DNA of 64,000 bases from Thiobacillus denitrificans (GTDB taxonomy: Bacteria; Pseudomonadota; Gammaproteobacteria; Burkholderiales; Thiobacillaceae): the NCBI GenBank assembly GCA_020723405.1, contig DYIY01000014.1, positions 1 to 64,000 on the forward strand, written 5' to 3'. Under the pieces are notes generated by a model. That model did no database searches. It worked only from the letters and a program-made list of their open reading frames with translations, and was not told where the DNA came from. The position numbers were made by a program, and so were the translations under genes. Numbering within the stretch: the first letter of the stretch is position 1; every line of letters starts with the position of its first letter. This document shows positions 18,102-30,140 of the stretch, in pieces.

Positions 18102-19421
18102 CTACGCCAGGCGGGCGATCTTGGCCTGCGCATCCTCAAGGTGCCGGCGTAAGGCTTCGACACATGCTTGCCACTCGCCCGAGAAACGCTCATCGCCTTC
18201 GAGCCTGGCTATGAAGTTGCCAGCCATTTCTGCCGCCCGATTCCAGATCCTGGCCTCCACGCATGGATGCAGATGGGCCGGCGTGACTTCATTACGCACC
18301 GCGCCACCGGCGCGTGGCATGAAGGTCATGGGCAACATGTCGTAGGCCGGGGCCAGTTCATACGGGCGTCCATGCTCGGACACGAACGACAGGTTGCCGT
18401 GATGCATATCCGTGTTGCCGTTCAATACGCCAAAAGCGTACAGGATCGCTGCCTGTTCCAATGCGGCGTCGACCACCACGTTGGCGCGGACAAGTGCCGC
18501 CGTGATTTCCGGCCAGGGTGACGAGGCCCTCCCGACAAATTCGGCATCCAGCGCGGCCAACGAGTGAATGGCCCTTCGGCCGGACGCGCCAATCCGGTCA
18601 AACCGTTCAACCTCAAGGAAACGCCGACCGGCGATGTCGTGGACGCGGCTCGCCGACGCCCCCATGCCATGATCGCGTAGCGTCTGCAGAGCGTGGTGTT
18701 CTGCCAATAGGAGATCACGCCAGCGTTGCGACACCGGATTGTCGGCGGCGGAAGTCGTCTTGACGATGACATGTCGGTTGTCGGCGTATGCGATGAACTT
18801 GGGTTGCTCACCTCCGGCCGAGGTTCCGGGTAAGTCACCACGCTCGGCGGAATCGGCAAGGGCGGGATATTCGTCTGGTGTGACGGGAACAGGAGCCGGT
18901 GCGTTGATGAACCGGTCACGGGCGATGTCTCCAAGCAGCAGGTTTCCCGGCGCGTCATGACCCACGGCGATCAAGGCCCGCAGGGCGTGGCTGTCTGTCC
19001 ACTCGTTGAGATTCGCCGGCAGGCCCAGATTCGGCCCATGTCGGGAGGCCCATGCCCGGCCGAGGTGACCTGCCGGGCGCATGTCGAGCAGCCACCAGGG
19101 CAGCGAGACACTGTACAAGGTCATGCCGTTGTCCTGGCGCATGACGAACCCATCCTGGCGAACCGGAATCAGCACGCCGCGTCGTTGCAGCGTACCGTCC
19201 ACCGTCACCCGATAGATGGGAATGTCGTCAAAGCCACGGCTCCTGTCGTGAAGCGCGTATTGAATGGATCGGGCAGCACCGATACGGACGATCTCCTCAC
19301 CGGCCCCGTTGATCAGGCGCGACAAGGTCGGCTGGCTGATCCCCAGGGATTCAATGAGTTGGCGTGGCGCGGCCGGCCCGGAAGCCAGGAGAAGCCGCAG
19401 CCGTTCAGGGGGTGAGGACAT
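18102..19421 (-). CDS. yjjJ: HipA-family kinase, YjjJ type
   Basis: 439 residues. An N-terminal winged-helix segment (about residues 5-50, SLGISQPTLSRLI as recognition helix) is fused to a HipA-like Ser/Thr kinase. ATP-loop GGEQPKF is at 203-209, the catalytic loop NGNTDMHHGN at 334-343 and the metal-binding DMLPM at 361-365, all intact. E. coli YjjJ has this layout and length. HipA proteins phosphorylate GltX and induce persistence, and are held in check by HipB; no hipB-like gene lies beside this one, so the fused HTH may give self-regulation. The upstream gap holds AT-rich direct repeats (TATTCGCCTATC, TATTCTCGC) that could be its operator. Confidence 0.88.
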   Translation of the reverse strand: MSSPPERLRLLLASGPAAPRQLIESLGISQPTLSRLINGAGEEIVRIGAARSIQYALHDRSRGFDDIPIYRVTVDGTLQRRGVLIPVRQDGFVMRQDNGMTLYSVSLPWWLLDMRPAGHLGRAWASRHGPNLGLPANLNEWTDSHALRALIAVGHDAPGNLLLGDIARDRFINAPAPVPVTPDEYPALADSAERGDLPGTSAGGEQPKFIAYADNRHVIVKTTSAADNPVSQRWRDLLLAEHHALQTLRDHGMGASASRVHDIAGRRFLEVERFDRIGASGRRAIHSLAALDAEFVGRASSPWPEITAALVRANVVVDAALEQAAILYAFGVLNGNTDMHHGNLSFVSEHGRPYELAPAYDMLPMTFMPRAGGAVRNEVTPAHLHPCVEARIWNRAAEMAGNFIARLEGDERFSGEWQACVEALRRHLEDAQAKIARLA

Positions 19422-19533
19422 GGTGCGAGAATAGATAGGCGAATATATGCATGAATGGATATTACGCCAATCCCACGGGGTTTTCGGCACCCCCGCCGAC
19501 CCGGACGGACCTGGCACCAGGCGCGCAGAGGCG

Positions 19534-20076
19534 CTACCGCCCGAACTTCTCGTACCAGAGCAGCCCCATCACCGTCTTGCTCTCGTTGATCCGCCCGTCG
19601 CCCACCATGGCCATGGCTTCGGCGAAGGGCACCCGGAGGATTTCCAGGAACTCGTCCTCGTCCATGTTCTCGCCGCTGTAGCTCAGGTCTTCGGCCAGGA
19701 AATAGACCAGGCGTTCGTTGGAATAGCCGATGCAGGGGTAGAAGGTGGGCAGTTCCCGCCATTTGCCGGCCAGATAGCCGGTCTCCTCCTGGAGCTCCCG
19801 CTGGGCGCAGGCCAGTTCCGTTTCGTCGGGGTCGAACTTGCCCGCCGGCAGTTCCAGGAAATCCCGGTGCAGGGGGTAGCGGTGCTGGCGTTCCAGGAGG
19901 ATGTCGCCGTTGTCGAAGATGGGCAGGATCACGGCGGCGCCGGGGTGGACGATGTATTCCCGGGTGGATTCGCCGCCGTTGGGCAGGCGCACCCGGGCCC
20001 ATTTCACATGGAGCAGGCGGCCGTCGTATTCGTCGCGGGTTTCCAGGGTGTGTTCGGTCAGGTCCTTGGGTTCCAT
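19534..20076 (-). CDS. nudF: Nudix ADP-ribose pyrophosphatase
   Basis: 180 residues with a complete Nudix box: G at the start of GKFDPDE, then RELQEETGY, metal ligands in the REL-QEE helix. The preceding ELPAGKFDP is typical of ADP-ribose hydrolases. It would turn ADP-ribose into AMP and ribose-5-phosphate. It runs divergently from trpB2. Confidence 0.85.
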   Translation of the reverse strand: MEPKDLTEHTLETRDEYDGRLLHVKWARVRLPNGGESTREYIVHPGAAVILPIFDNGDILLERQHRYPLHRDFLELPAGKFDPDETELACAQRELQEETGYLAGKWRELPTFYPCIGYSNERLVYFLAEDLSYSGENMDEDEFLEILRVPFAEAMAMVGDGRINESKTVMGLLWYEKFGR

Positions 20077-20231
20077 GGGGGTGTCGTTCGGCGTGAAGGA
20101 GGAATGACGGGCGAGTATAGTTGCCCTTCGCGTCGGCCATCCGGGGGAGGAGGGCCGGCGCCATCAGAGCGGTCCGTCGGGGCGCGAGGAGAGTCCGGGC
20201 GGACGAGTGTATGGAACCAAGGAGACTTTTC

Positions 20232-21599
20232 ATGCCCCAGACCAAGATCCTGCTCGACGAATCCGATATTCCCACCCATTGGTACAACGTGGTGGCGGAC
20301 ATGCCCAACAAGCCGGCGCCGCCCCTGGGCCCGGACGGCAAGCCCATCGGCCCGGAGGCCCTGACGGCCATCTTCCCCATGGCCCTCATCGAGCAGGAGG
20401 TCTCCGCCGAGCGCTGGATTCCCATCCCCGAGCCGGTGCGCGAGGCCTATCGCATGTACCGGCCCAGCCCCCTGTTCCGGGCCCACAAGCTGGAAGCGGC
20501 CCTGGGTACACCGGCGAAGATCTACTACAAATACGAGGGCGTCTCGCCGGCCGGTTCCCACAAGGTGAACACCTCCATCGCCCAGGCCTATTACAACGCC
20601 CAGGCGGGCATCAAGCGCCTGGCCACCGAGACCGGCGCCGGCCAGTGGGGCTGCTCCCTGGCCCTGGCCGGGCAGATGTTCGGCATCGACGTGCGGGTCT
20701 ACATGGTGAAGGTGTCCTACAACCAGAAGCCCTACCGCCGTTCCATGATGCAGACCTGGGGCGCCGAGGTGTTCGCCAGCCCCACCCCCAACACCGTGTC
20801 GGGGCGCAAGATCCTGGAGCTGGACCCGGAATCCAACGGCAGCCTGGGCATCGCCATCTCGGAAGCCGTGGAGGAGGCCGCCAACCGGCCGGACACCAAC
20901 TATGCCCTGGGCTCGGTGCTCAACCACGTCTGCCACCACCAGACCGTCATCGGCCTGGAAGCCAAGAAGCAGTTCGAGAAGGTGGGCGAGTATCCGGACA
21001 TGGTCTTCGCCTGCTGCGGCGGCGGTTCCAACTTCGCCGGCACCGCCTTCCCCTTCCTGGCGGACAAGGCGGCCGGCGTCGCCAAGGCCCAGAACACCCG
21101 CCTGATCGCGGCGGAGCCCACCTCCTGCCCCACCCTGACCAAGGGCCACTACGCCTACGACTTCGGCGACGCCGTGGGCCTGACGCCCCTGATGCTCATG
21201 TACACCCTGGGCCACGACTTCATGCCTCCCGGCATCCACGCCGGCGGCCTGCGCTACCACGGCGACTCGCCCCTGGTGTCCCAGCTCTACCACGAGAAGC
21301 TCATCGAAGCCGTGGCCGTGCCCCAGGTGGCCACCTTCGAGGCGGGTGTGGCGTTTGCCCGGGCCGAGGGCATCATCCCGGCGCCGGAGTCCTGCCACGC
21401 CATCCGCGCCTGCCTGGACGAGGCCCTGCGCTGCAAGGAAACCGGCGAGCCCAAGGTGCTGTTCTTCAACCTGTCCGGCCACGGCCACTTCGACATGTCC
21501 TCCTACGACCGCTATTTCTCCGGCCAACTGGAGGACTACGCCTATCCGGAGCACGAGATCGAGGCGGCGCTGCATCGCTTGCCCAAGGTGGGCACGTGA
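20232..21599 (+). CDS. trpB2: Tryptophan synthase beta-like protein TrpB2
   Basis: 455 residues, longer than canonical TrpB (~400) and with the TrpB2-type N terminus. The PLP lysine is K111 in AGSHKVNTS, and the phosphate-binding loop is [10 protein letters not shown]. No trpA or trpF is adjacent. TrpB2 enzymes make tryptophan from indole and serine (or phosphoserine), often as salvage and without TrpA control. ATG 20232 lies behind AAGGAG at good spacing. No transcription attenuator was seen in the 155-base divergent gap to nudF. Confidence 0.92.
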   Translation: MPQTKILLDESDIPTHWYNVVADMPNKPAPPLGPDGKPIGPEALTAIFPMALIEQEVSAERWIPIPEPVREAYRMYRPSPLFRAHKLEAALGTPAKIYYKYEGVSPAGSHKVNTSIAQAYYNAQAGIKRLATETGAGQWGCSLALAGQMFGIDVRVYMVKVSYNQKPYRRSMMQTWGAEVFASPTPNTVSGRKILELDPESNGSLGIAISEAVEEAANRPDTNYALGSVLNHVCHHQTVIGLEAKKQFEKVGEYPDMVFACCGGGSNFAGTAFPFLADKAAGVAKAQNTRLIAAEPTSCPTLTKGHYAYDFGDAVGLTPLMLMYTLGHDFMPPGIHAGGLRYHGDSPLVSQLYHEKLIEAVAVPQVATFEAGVAFARAEGIIPAPESCHAIRACLDEALRCKETGEPKVLFFNLSGHGHFDMSSYDRYFSGQLEDYAYPEHEIEAALHRLPKVGT

Positions 21600-21748
21600 T
21601 CTGATCTGCGGCGAACCGGGTGTGGTGGGGGATACGGGAATGACAGGGTTTGGCGTATCCCCGTTTGTTTGTCGATTTTTTTTACAACACCGTGTCGTGC
21701 AGGCTGGGACAAGGATGGTCAATACATAAAAAACAATGGGTTGGTGAC

Positions 21749-21765
21749 GTGGCGTGTTTCATGCT
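21749..21765 (+). promoter_or_regulatory. Sigma-54-type promoter for the PEP-CTERM gene
   Basis: GTGGCGTGTTTCATGCT: TGGC, eight bases, TGCT, i.e. correct -24/-12 spacing. The start codon lies 62 bases downstream. The 228-base gap before it is otherwise free of genes. Confidence 0.65.
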
Positions 21766-21827
21766 TATGGTTTTTCGTCTGGCATTTATGCAAGACCTTA
21801 CAAATGTTTCCTTGGAGGCTGTTCCCT

Positions 21828-22358
21828 ATGAAAAAGACCCTGCTTGCCGGCCTGTTGCTGGCTTCCGGCGTTGCCAATGCTGATTTCAGCGACGCCTACG
21901 ACGTGTCCAACTGGACCCAGTCCCTCAACGGTGGCGCCATCTTCACCTCCGCCGCTCCCTACCTGGTCACCATGATCAGCAGCGATGACGGTACCGGTCC
22001 CGACTACACCGATTTCACCATCACTGCCGTTCAAGGTGGCATGGTCTCTTTCGATTGGGCGTATCTCAACGGTGATATCGACGGTTCCAGCCTGGATCCT
22101 TTCGGCTATCTGCTGAACGGGGCTTTCGAACAGTTGACCGCGGACAATGATTCTGGCGCCCAGAACGGCTCCGCCTCCTTCATGGTTGCCGCTGGCGACA
22201 ACTTCGGTTTCCGCATCTATTCGACCGATTCCGTCCTGGGGTCCTCCTACGCCACCGTCCGCAATTTCGCTGCTCCCGTCCCCGAGCCCGAGACTTACGC
22301 CATGATGTTGGCCGGCCTGGCTCTTCTGGGTGTTGCCGCCAAGCGCCGCGCCGCCTGA
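21828..22358 (+). CDS. PEP-CTERM sorting domain protein
   Basis: 176 residues. Signal peptide about residues 1-18 (KKTLLAGLLLASGVANA), a beta-rich Ser/Asp-rich domain, then VPEPETYAMMLAGLALLG and KRRAA, the complete exosortase sorting tail. ATG 21828 behind TTGGAGG is chosen over an ATG 159 bases upstream because it begins the signal peptide. Codon use is less G/C-biased than in nearby metabolic genes, as is common for PEP-CTERM substrates. Confidence 0.9.
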   Translation: MKKTLLAGLLLASGVANADFSDAYDVSNWTQSLNGGAIFTSAAPYLVTMISSDDGTGPDYTDFTITAVQGGMVSFDWAYLNGDIDGSSLDPFGYLLNGAFEQLTADNDSGAQNGSASFMVAAGDNFGFRIYSTDSVLGSSYATVRNFAAPVPEPETYAMMLAGLALLGVAAKRRAA

Positions 22359-22373
22359 TCGGCACCCTGACTT

Positions 22374-22396
22374 GGCACGCCCGACAAGGGCGTGCC
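22374..22396 (+). terminator. Hairpin after the PEP-CTERM gene
   Basis: GGCACGCCC and GGGCGTGCC form a nine-base stem with a five-base loop, 15 bases past the stop codon. There is no T-run, so factor-dependent ending or message protection is as likely as intrinsic termination. Confidence 0.5.
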
Positions 22397-22521
22397 GGTC
22401 GCACCACTCCCAGGCGGTTCGGTACACAGCCAAGCCCATGGCTGGTGATCCCGGGCACGAGCGCCTGAAAGCACCATCGCACCAGGCAGGAGTCCGCAGC
22501 AAAACCGACTTACGGTTCTGC

Positions 22522-22551
22522 TTGTGGCGGCGCACCATGGTCTGCTAGCAT
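22522..22551 (+). promoter_or_regulatory. Possible promoter of the DAHP synthase leader
   Basis: TTGTGG at 22522-22527 and TAGCAT at 22546-22551 with an extended TGC in front, spaced 18 bases. Transcription would start about 22557-22559, so the leader ORF at 22560 would be nearly leaderless. Confidence 0.4.
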
Positions 22552-22559
22552 CCCTGCCT

Positions 22560-22628
22560 ATGAATCTGATTCAGCAGCGCTTTTCTCGATTTACCCCCTT
22601 CCTGGCCACGGCGGCCGGGAGGCGCTGA
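22560..22628 (+). CDS. Possible leader peptide with Phe codons
   Basis: A 22-residue open frame with Phe at positions 8, 11 and 14 (QQRFSRFTPF) ends 29 bases before a perfect rho-independent hairpin, which itself ends about 30 bases before the DAHP synthase gene. The part of the frame at 22601-22614 (CCTGG...GGCGG) is complementary to the left arm of that hairpin (CCGCCAGG) and could form the antiterminator. This is the standard layout of amino-acid attenuation. Against it, no ribosome site precedes the ATG and the Phe codons are not consecutive. Confidence 0.5.
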   Translation: MNLIQQRFSRFTPFLATAAGRR

Positions 22629-22657
22629 TCCACGCAAGTCACATCGAGCCACCCGTG

Positions 22658-22685
22658 AAACCGCCAGGTCCCTGGCGGTTTTTCG
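22658..22685 (+). terminator. Attenuator-like terminator before the DAHP synthase gene
   Basis: AAACCGCCAGG and CCTGGCGGTTT are perfect complements with a two-base centre (effective loop four to six bases) followed by TTT. It lies between the leader ORF and ATG 22717, so full-length transcription of the synthase gene has to pass it. Confidence 0.75.
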
Positions 22686-22716
22686 TTTCAGGGCCGGCAT
22701 CGACCAGGAAACCGAC

Positions 22717-23793
22717 ATGAGCCATATCCGCACCGACGACACCCGCATCGAGCAGAGCGACGAGCTGCTGGCCCCCATGCAGCTCATGCGCGAGCTGAAG
22801 GCCGGCGACGAGGCCCTGAACACTGCCTTCCAGGCCCGCGCCAGGATCCACGACGTGCTGCGCGGCGCCGACGACCGGCTGGTGGTGGTGGTGGGGCCCT
22901 GCTCCATCCACGACCCCAAGGCAGCCCTGGACTACGCCGCCCGGCTCAAGCCCCTGATGGCTGAACTGGAACGGGACCTGATCGTGATCATGCGGGTCTA
23001 TTTCGAGAAGCCGCGCACCACCGTGGGCTGGAAGGGCCTCATCAACGACCCCCACCTGAACGAGAGCTTCGACATCAACGAAGGCCTGCGCCTGGCCCGC
23101 AAGTTGCTGGTGGACATCAACGACATGGGGCTGCCCTGCGGCACCGAGTTCCTGGAGTTGATCTCGCCCCAGTACATCGCCGACCTGGTGGCCTGGGGGG
23201 CCATCGGCGCCCGCACCACGGAATCCCAGTCCCACCGGCAACTGGCCTCCGGCCTGTCCTGTCCCGTGGGCTTCAAGAACGGCACCGACGGCAATCTGAG
23301 GATCGCCGTGGACGCCATCAAGGCCGCCGCCTCCCGGCACCATTTCATCTCCATCACCAAATCCGGCCACGTGGGGGTGTTCCGCACCACCGGCAACGAG
23401 GACTGCCACGTGATCCTGCGCGGCGGCAAGCAGCCCAACTACGACGCCGCCAGCGTGGCCGCCGCCTGCAAGGAACTGGCCGGCGCCGGCCTGCGCCAGC
23501 AGGTGATGATCGACTTCTCCCACGCCAATTCCAGCAAGCAGTACCAGCGCCAGGTGGACGTGGGCGCCGACGTGGCCGGGCAGGTCGCCGCCGGGGACCG
23601 GCGCATCATGGGGGTGATGATCGAGAGCCACCTGAACCCGGGCCGCCAGGACCTGCAACCGGGCAAGGCCCTGGCCTACGGCCAGTCCATCACCGACGCC
23701 TGCATCGGCTGGGACGCCACCGAGCCCCTGCTGCGCCAGTTGGCCGAGGCCGTGCGGGCCCGCCGCCTGACCCCGCCGCCGGAAGACGAGTGA
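22717..23793 (+). CDS. aroG: 3-deoxy-7-phosphoheptulonate synthase (class I, AroG/AroF type)
   Basis: 358 residues, the usual size. Class I motifs: VVGPCSIHD near residue 51, phosphate and substrate residues in RVYFEKPRTTVGWKG near 92, GARTTESQ near 166, KNGTDG near 187 and DFSHANSSK near 266 with the metal-binding His. It makes DAHP from PEP and erythrose-4-phosphate, the first step of aromatic amino acid synthesis. The isoform (Phe, Tyr or Trp sensitive) is not certain from sequence; the Phe-containing leader would fit Phe control. Confidence 0.95.
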   Translation: MSHIRTDDTRIEQSDELLAPMQLMRELKAGDEALNTAFQARARIHDVLRGADDRLVVVVGPCSIHDPKAALDYAARLKPLMAELERDLIVIMRVYFEKPRTTVGWKGLINDPHLNESFDINEGLRLARKLLVDINDMGLPCGTEFLELISPQYIADLVAWGAIGARTTESQSHRQLASGLSCPVGFKNGTDGNLRIAVDAIKAAASRHHFISITKSGHVGVFRTTGNEDCHVILRGGKQPNYDAASVAAACKELAGAGLRQQVMIDFSHANSSKQYQRQVDVGADVAGQVAAGDRRIMGVMIESHLNPGRQDLQPGKALAYGQSITDACIGWDATEPLLRQLAEAVRARRLTPPPEDE

Positions 23794-23826
23794 GCCCCGC
23801 CGGGAGGCTCCTGGGTTAGAATGCCG

Positions 23827-23927
23827 CGTGGCGGGTCTCCCCGCATGGATACGTCGTCAACCTGGTCAGGTCCGGAAGGAAGCAGCCACAGCGACCGATG
23901 CCAGTGCCGGGGGTCAGGCTCGCCACC
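23827..23927 (+). ncRNA. ffs: 4.5S signal recognition particle RNA
   Basis: The invariant domain IV GGTCAGGTCCGGAAGGAAGC followed by AGCCA lies at 23862-23886. The ends GTGGCGGGTCTCCCC and GGGGTCAGGCTCGCCAC pair to close the rod. The RNA binds Ffh and guides co-translational insertion. Location just upstream of dnaX is usual in betaproteobacteria. Exact ends are estimated from the pairing. Confidence 0.93.
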
Positions 23928-24019
23928 CCGAATTCTGGTGAGGGGTAAGGAGTGAGGAGTGAGGGGAAGACCCTTCGCCTTGCCGCCTCACATCTCGATC
24001 CCAACGCCTCACCGCCTTC

Positions 24020-25798
24020 ATGAGCCATCAGGTTTTAGCCCGCAAATGGCGGCCCCGGCGCTTCGACCAGCTGGTGGGTCAGGAGCACGTGGTGCGCGCC
24101 CTGTCCAACGCCCTGGCCCAGGGCCGGCTGCACCACGCCTACCTGTTCACCGGCACCCGGGGGGTGGGCAAGACCACCCTGGCGCGCATCCTGGCCAAGT
24201 GCCTGAACTGCCAGGGGGGCGTGGGCGTCACCGCCGAGCCCTGCGGTGAATGTGCCGCCTGCCGGGAGATCGACGCCGGCCGCTTCGTGGACCTCATCGA
24301 GATCGACGCCGCTTCGTATACCGGCATCGACAACATGCGGGAGGTCATCGAGAACGCCCAGTACGCCCCCACGGCGGGCCGCTACAAGGTGTACATCATC
24401 GATGAGGTGCACCAGCTCTCCAAGCACGCCTTCAACGCTATGCTGAAGACCCTGGAGGAGCCGCCGGGCCACGTGATCTTCATCCTGGCCACCACCGATC
24501 CCCAGAAGGTGCCGGTGACGGTGCTGTCCCGCTGCCTCCAGTTCAACCTGAAACAGATGCCCCCGGGCCACGTGGCCGGCCACCTGCGCAAGGTTCTGGA
24601 AGCCGAGCAGGTGCCCTTCGAAGCCGGTGCCCTGAACCTGCTGGCCCGGGCCGCCGCCGGCAGCATGCGCGACGCCCTGTCCCTCACCGACCAGGCCATC
24701 GCCTACGGCAGCGGCCAGGTGCGGGAGGAGGAGACCCGGGCCATGCTGGGGGTCATCGACCAGGCCTACCTGCTGCCCCTGCTGGAGGCCCTGGCGGCCA
24801 AGGACGGCCCCCGGCTCATGGCCGAGGCCGGCGAGCTGGCCGCCCGGGGGTTTTCCTTCGACGCCGCCCTCCAGGACCTGGCCGGCCTGTTGCACCAGAT
24901 CGCCCTGGCCCAGGGGGTGCCGGAAGCCGTGGCCGAGGACGCCCCGGAACGGGACCGGCTGTTCGAACTGGGCACCCTGCTGGACCCGGAAACCGTGCAG
25001 CTCTACTACCAGATCGCCACCCTGGGGCGGCGGGACCTGGAATGGGCTCCGGACGAATACGCCGGGTTCACCATGACCCTGCTGCGCATGCTGGCCTTCG
25101 CCCCGGGGGAGCCCTCCGGGCCGGGCGGCGGTAGCCGGGCCGGCGAGGCTGCGGGCCAACCTGCGGGCGCCAGCGGACGTTTCCAGGGGGCCCCTGCGGC
25201 CCGGCCCAGCCCTGTTGCCCAGGCGGCCAATGAGGCGCGGATCGGGCCGATGCCGGGGACCGCGTCGGTAGCTGCGGCCAGCTATCCCCCCCACCCCAAC
25301 CCCTCCCCCACGGGGGGGGAGGGGCTTTTGGGAACCCTCCCCCCTCGTGCGGGAGGGCAGGGTGGGGGGGAGAACCACGCCAATGCCAACGCCGAAACGA
25401 TGGCCCCCGCCCAACCCCTGGACTGGCGTGCCCTGGCCGAAAGCCTGCCCGGCGTGGTGCGGCAACTGGCCATGCACTGCGAACTGGCCGGCCGGGATGA
25501 ACGGGGCCTCCACCTGCGCCTGCCGGAAAGCCAGAAGCCCCTGCTGGCCGGCTTCGGCGAGAAACTCAAGGAAGCCCTGGCCGAACGCCTGGGCCGCTTG
25601 CCGGTGCACATCGACATGGTGGCCGATACCCTGGCCTCCCCCGCCGCCGCCCGGGCCCGGGAGCAGGCGGTGCGCCAGGACGAGGCGTCCGCCGCCATCC
25701 ACGACGACCCATTCATCCAGACCCTGGTGCGCGAGTGCGACGCCAGCGTGTCCAACATCCGCCCCCTGGCCCCCCGCCGGACGGGCACCGACAACTGA
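24020..25798 (+). CDS. dnaX: DNA polymerase III subunits gamma/tau
   Basis: 592 residues. Walker [10 protein letters not shown] near 45-53, four Zn cysteines (CLNC...CGEC.AC near 64-79), Walker [10 protein letters not shown] and sensor/SRC arginine finger region TVLSRCLQF are all present, so domains I-III are complete. From about residue 370 a linker rich in Gly/Pro/Ala leads to the tau C-terminal domain. This linker contains an in-frame DNA repeat at 25286-25371 (about residues 423-451). dnaX, ybaB and recR follow each other as in most Gram-negative genomes. Whether a shorter gamma form is produced by frameshifting was not determined. Confidence 0.95.
   Translation: MSHQVLARKWRPRRFDQLVGQEHVVRALSNALAQGRLHHAYLFTGTRGVGKTTLARILAKCLNCQGGVGVTAEPCGECAACREIDAGRFVDLIEIDAASYTGIDNMREVIENAQYAPTAGRYKVYIIDEVHQLSKHAFNAMLKTLEEPPGHVIFILATTDPQKVPVTVLSRCLQFNLKQMPPGHVAGHLRKVLEAEQVPFEAGALNLLARAAAGSMRDALSLTDQAIAYGSGQVREEETRAMLGVIDQAYLLPLLEALAAKDGPRLMAEAGELAARGFSFDAALQDLAGLLHQIALAQGVPEAVAEDAPERDRLFELGTLLDPETVQLYYQIATLGRRDLEWAPDEYAGFTMTLLRMLAFAPGEPSGPGGGSRAGEAAGQPAGASGRFQGAPAARPSPVAQAANEARIGPMPGTASVAAASYPPHPNPSPTGGEGLLGTLPPRAGGQGGGENHANANAETMAPAQPLDWRALAESLPGVVRQLAMHCELAGRDERGLHLRLPESQKPLLAGFGEKLKEALAERLGRLPVHIDMVADTLASPAAARAREQAVRQDEASAAIHDDPFIQTLVRECDASVSNIRPLAPRRTGTDN
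25286..25371. repeat. G/C-rich repeat element inside dnaX, in frame
   Basis: C-runs and G-runs alternate as an imperfect double hairpin (CCCCCCACCCC... and ...GGGTGGGGGG as outer arms, CCCTCCCCC/GGGGGGGAGGG inside). Translated it gives [13 protein letters not shown], a peptide that recurs when this type of intergenic element lands in a gene. It adds about 29 residues without breaking the frame. Although also G/C-rich, its sequence is different from the five elements at 16-6158. Confidence 0.8.
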
Positions 25799-25811
25799 GC
25801 GAGGCGAACCC

Positions 25812-26138
25812 ATGATCAAAGGCGGTATCGGCAACCTGATGAAGCAGGCCCAGCAGATGCAGGAAAACATGCAGAAGCTCCAGGCCAAGATCGCGGAGAT
25901 GGAAGTGGAAGGCGCCGCTGGCGCCGGCCTGGTCAAGGTGGTGATGACCGGCAAGCACGACGTGAAGCGCATCACCATCGACCCTTCCCTGCTGGCCGAC
26001 GACAAGGACATGCTGGAAGACCTGGTGGCCGCCGCCGTCAACGACGCCGTGCGCAAGGTGGAGACCCTGGTGCAGGACAAAATGTCCGCCGCCACCGCCG
26101 GCCTGCCCCTGCCCCCGGGGTTCAAACTGCCGTTTTGA
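25812..26138 (+). CDS. ybaB: YbaB/EbfC nucleoid-associated protein
   Basis: 108 residues starting [17 protein letters not shown], with the long N-terminal helix and central sheet of the YbaB/EbfC family and a C-terminal [10 protein letters not shown]. YbaB dimers bind DNA; the dnaX-ybaB-recR order is conserved. Confidence 0.95.
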   Translation: MIKGGIGNLMKQAQQMQENMQKLQAKIAEMEVEGAAGAGLVKVVMTGKHDVKRITIDPSLLADDKDMLEDLVAAAVNDAVRKVETLVQDKMSAATAGLPLPPGFKLPF

Positions 26139-26146
26139 GAGGCAGC

Positions 26147-26239
26147 GGGTAGTCGGTAGTTGGTAGTCTGTAGCTTTATTACTGCGCGCCTTTGGCGCGG
26201 AAGCACAGCTACCGACTACCAACTACCGACTACCAACTA
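26147..26239. repeat. GTAGT/ACTAC inverted-repeat element between ybaB and recR
   Basis: Repeated GTAGTCGGTAGTTGGTAGT on the left and its complement ACTACCAACTACCGACTACC on the right flank a small GCGCGCCTTTGGCGCG hairpin. It separates two genes that are usually adjacent. This type of element looks like a non-autonomous insertion. Confidence 0.75.
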
Positions 26240-26243
26240 AACG

Positions 26244-26837
26244 ATGCTCCCCGCCTCCCTCGGCGCCCTCATCGACTCCCTGCGCGTGCTGCCCGGGGTG
26301 GGGCCCAAGTCTGCCGCGCGCATGGCCTATCACCTGCTGCAACGGGACCGCAACGGCGCCGCCCGGCTGGCCATGGCCCTCTCCGGGGCATTGGAGAAGC
26401 TGCGCCATTGCCAGCGCTGCAACAATTTCAGCGAGACCGATGTCTGCGAGACCTGCGCCAGCCCCCGGCGGGACCCGCGCCAGCTCTGCGTGGTGGAAAT
26501 GCCCGCCGACCTGAACCGGCTGGAGGAGACCCAGGCCTACAAGGGCCTCTACTTCGTGCTCATGGGGCGGCTCTCCCCCCTGGACGGCATCGGCCCCCGG
26601 GAGATCGGACTGGAAAGGCTCATCGAGCGGGCCCGGGATGGTGAGACGGAGGAAGTGATCCTGGCCACCAACTTCACCGCCGAGGGGGAAGCCACCGCCC
26701 ACTACGCCGGCGAGCTGCTCAAGGCCCGGGGCCTGAAGGTGACCCGCATCGCCCGGGGCCTGCCCGCCGGCGGCGAGCTGGAACACGTGGACGGCATGAC
26801 CATCGCCCAGGCCCTGCTGGACCGGCGGGCCGTCTGA
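26244..26837 (+). CDS. recR: Recombination protein RecR
   Basis: 197 residues. Helix-hairpin-helix [13 protein letters not shown] (about residues 16-28), C4 zinc finger [16 protein letters not shown] (about 57-72), then a Toprim domain with [13 protein letters not shown]. RecR forms a ring that with RecO and RecF loads RecA at gaps. Length is standard. Confidence 0.95.
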   Translation: MLPASLGALIDSLRVLPGVGPKSAARMAYHLLQRDRNGAARLAMALSGALEKLRHCQRCNNFSETDVCETCASPRRDPRQLCVVEMPADLNRLEETQAYKGLYFVLMGRLSPLDGIGPREIGLERLIERARDGETEEVILATNFTAEGEATAHYAGELLKARGLKVTRIARGLPAGGELEHVDGMTIAQALLDRRAV

Positions 26838-26850
26838 CCACAAGGTGACC

Positions 26851-29761
<2,911 letters not shown>

Positions 29762-29770
29762 GGCCGCACC

Positions 29771-30140
29771 TCACGCCATGGAATGCAGGCCGATCATGTT
29801 GCCCTCGGTGTCAGTCACCAGGGCGATGAAGCCATGCTGGCCGATGGAAAATTTCTCCTTGAACACCTGACCGCCATTGTCCCGGACCCGGGCGGCCTCC
29901 ACGGCTCAATCGGCACAGGCGAAATAGACCAGGGTGCCGCCCCCCCGAAGCGCAATCTTCCATACGCACCAGGCCCCCTGCCGCGCCGGGCGCGTTCATC
30001 TCCATGGGAAAGGCCCGCCTCTCCACCCCCGGGCTCTCCAGGAGCTGGAGTTCAAGCGCGAAGACCCGCTCATAGAAGACCCGGGCCCGGGCCGTGTCCT
30101 GCAGGTGGATCTCGAACCAGACCACCGGATTGTTCCGCAA
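29771..30140 (-). pseudogene. VOC (glyoxalase-like) family gene, frameshifted and with a stop
   Basis: The first part reads MRNNPVVWFEIHLQDTARA as in VOC proteins, up to about residue 68 (RMEDCASGG). A shift at a run of seven G (29940-29946 on the plus strand) then puts the true continuation, LVYFACAD, into another frame. That frame has a TGA at 29906-29908 and resumes with VFKEKFSIGQHGFIAL and DTEGNMIGLHSMA, a typical VOC end. Two independent lesions make a real pseudogene more likely than a single sequencing error, though the homopolymer is a classic error site. Confidence 0.8.

Noticed and set aside
20170-20215. GAGGAGAGTCCGGGC resembles the P4 strand of RNase P RNA
   Set aside because: Only about 15 bases match, the rest of the ~350-base RNA is missing, and trpB2 starts at 20232.
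21669-21827. Upstream in-frame extension of the PEP-CTERM gene
   Set aside because: The signal peptide and a good ribosome site place the start at 21828; the extension also covers the sigma-54 element.
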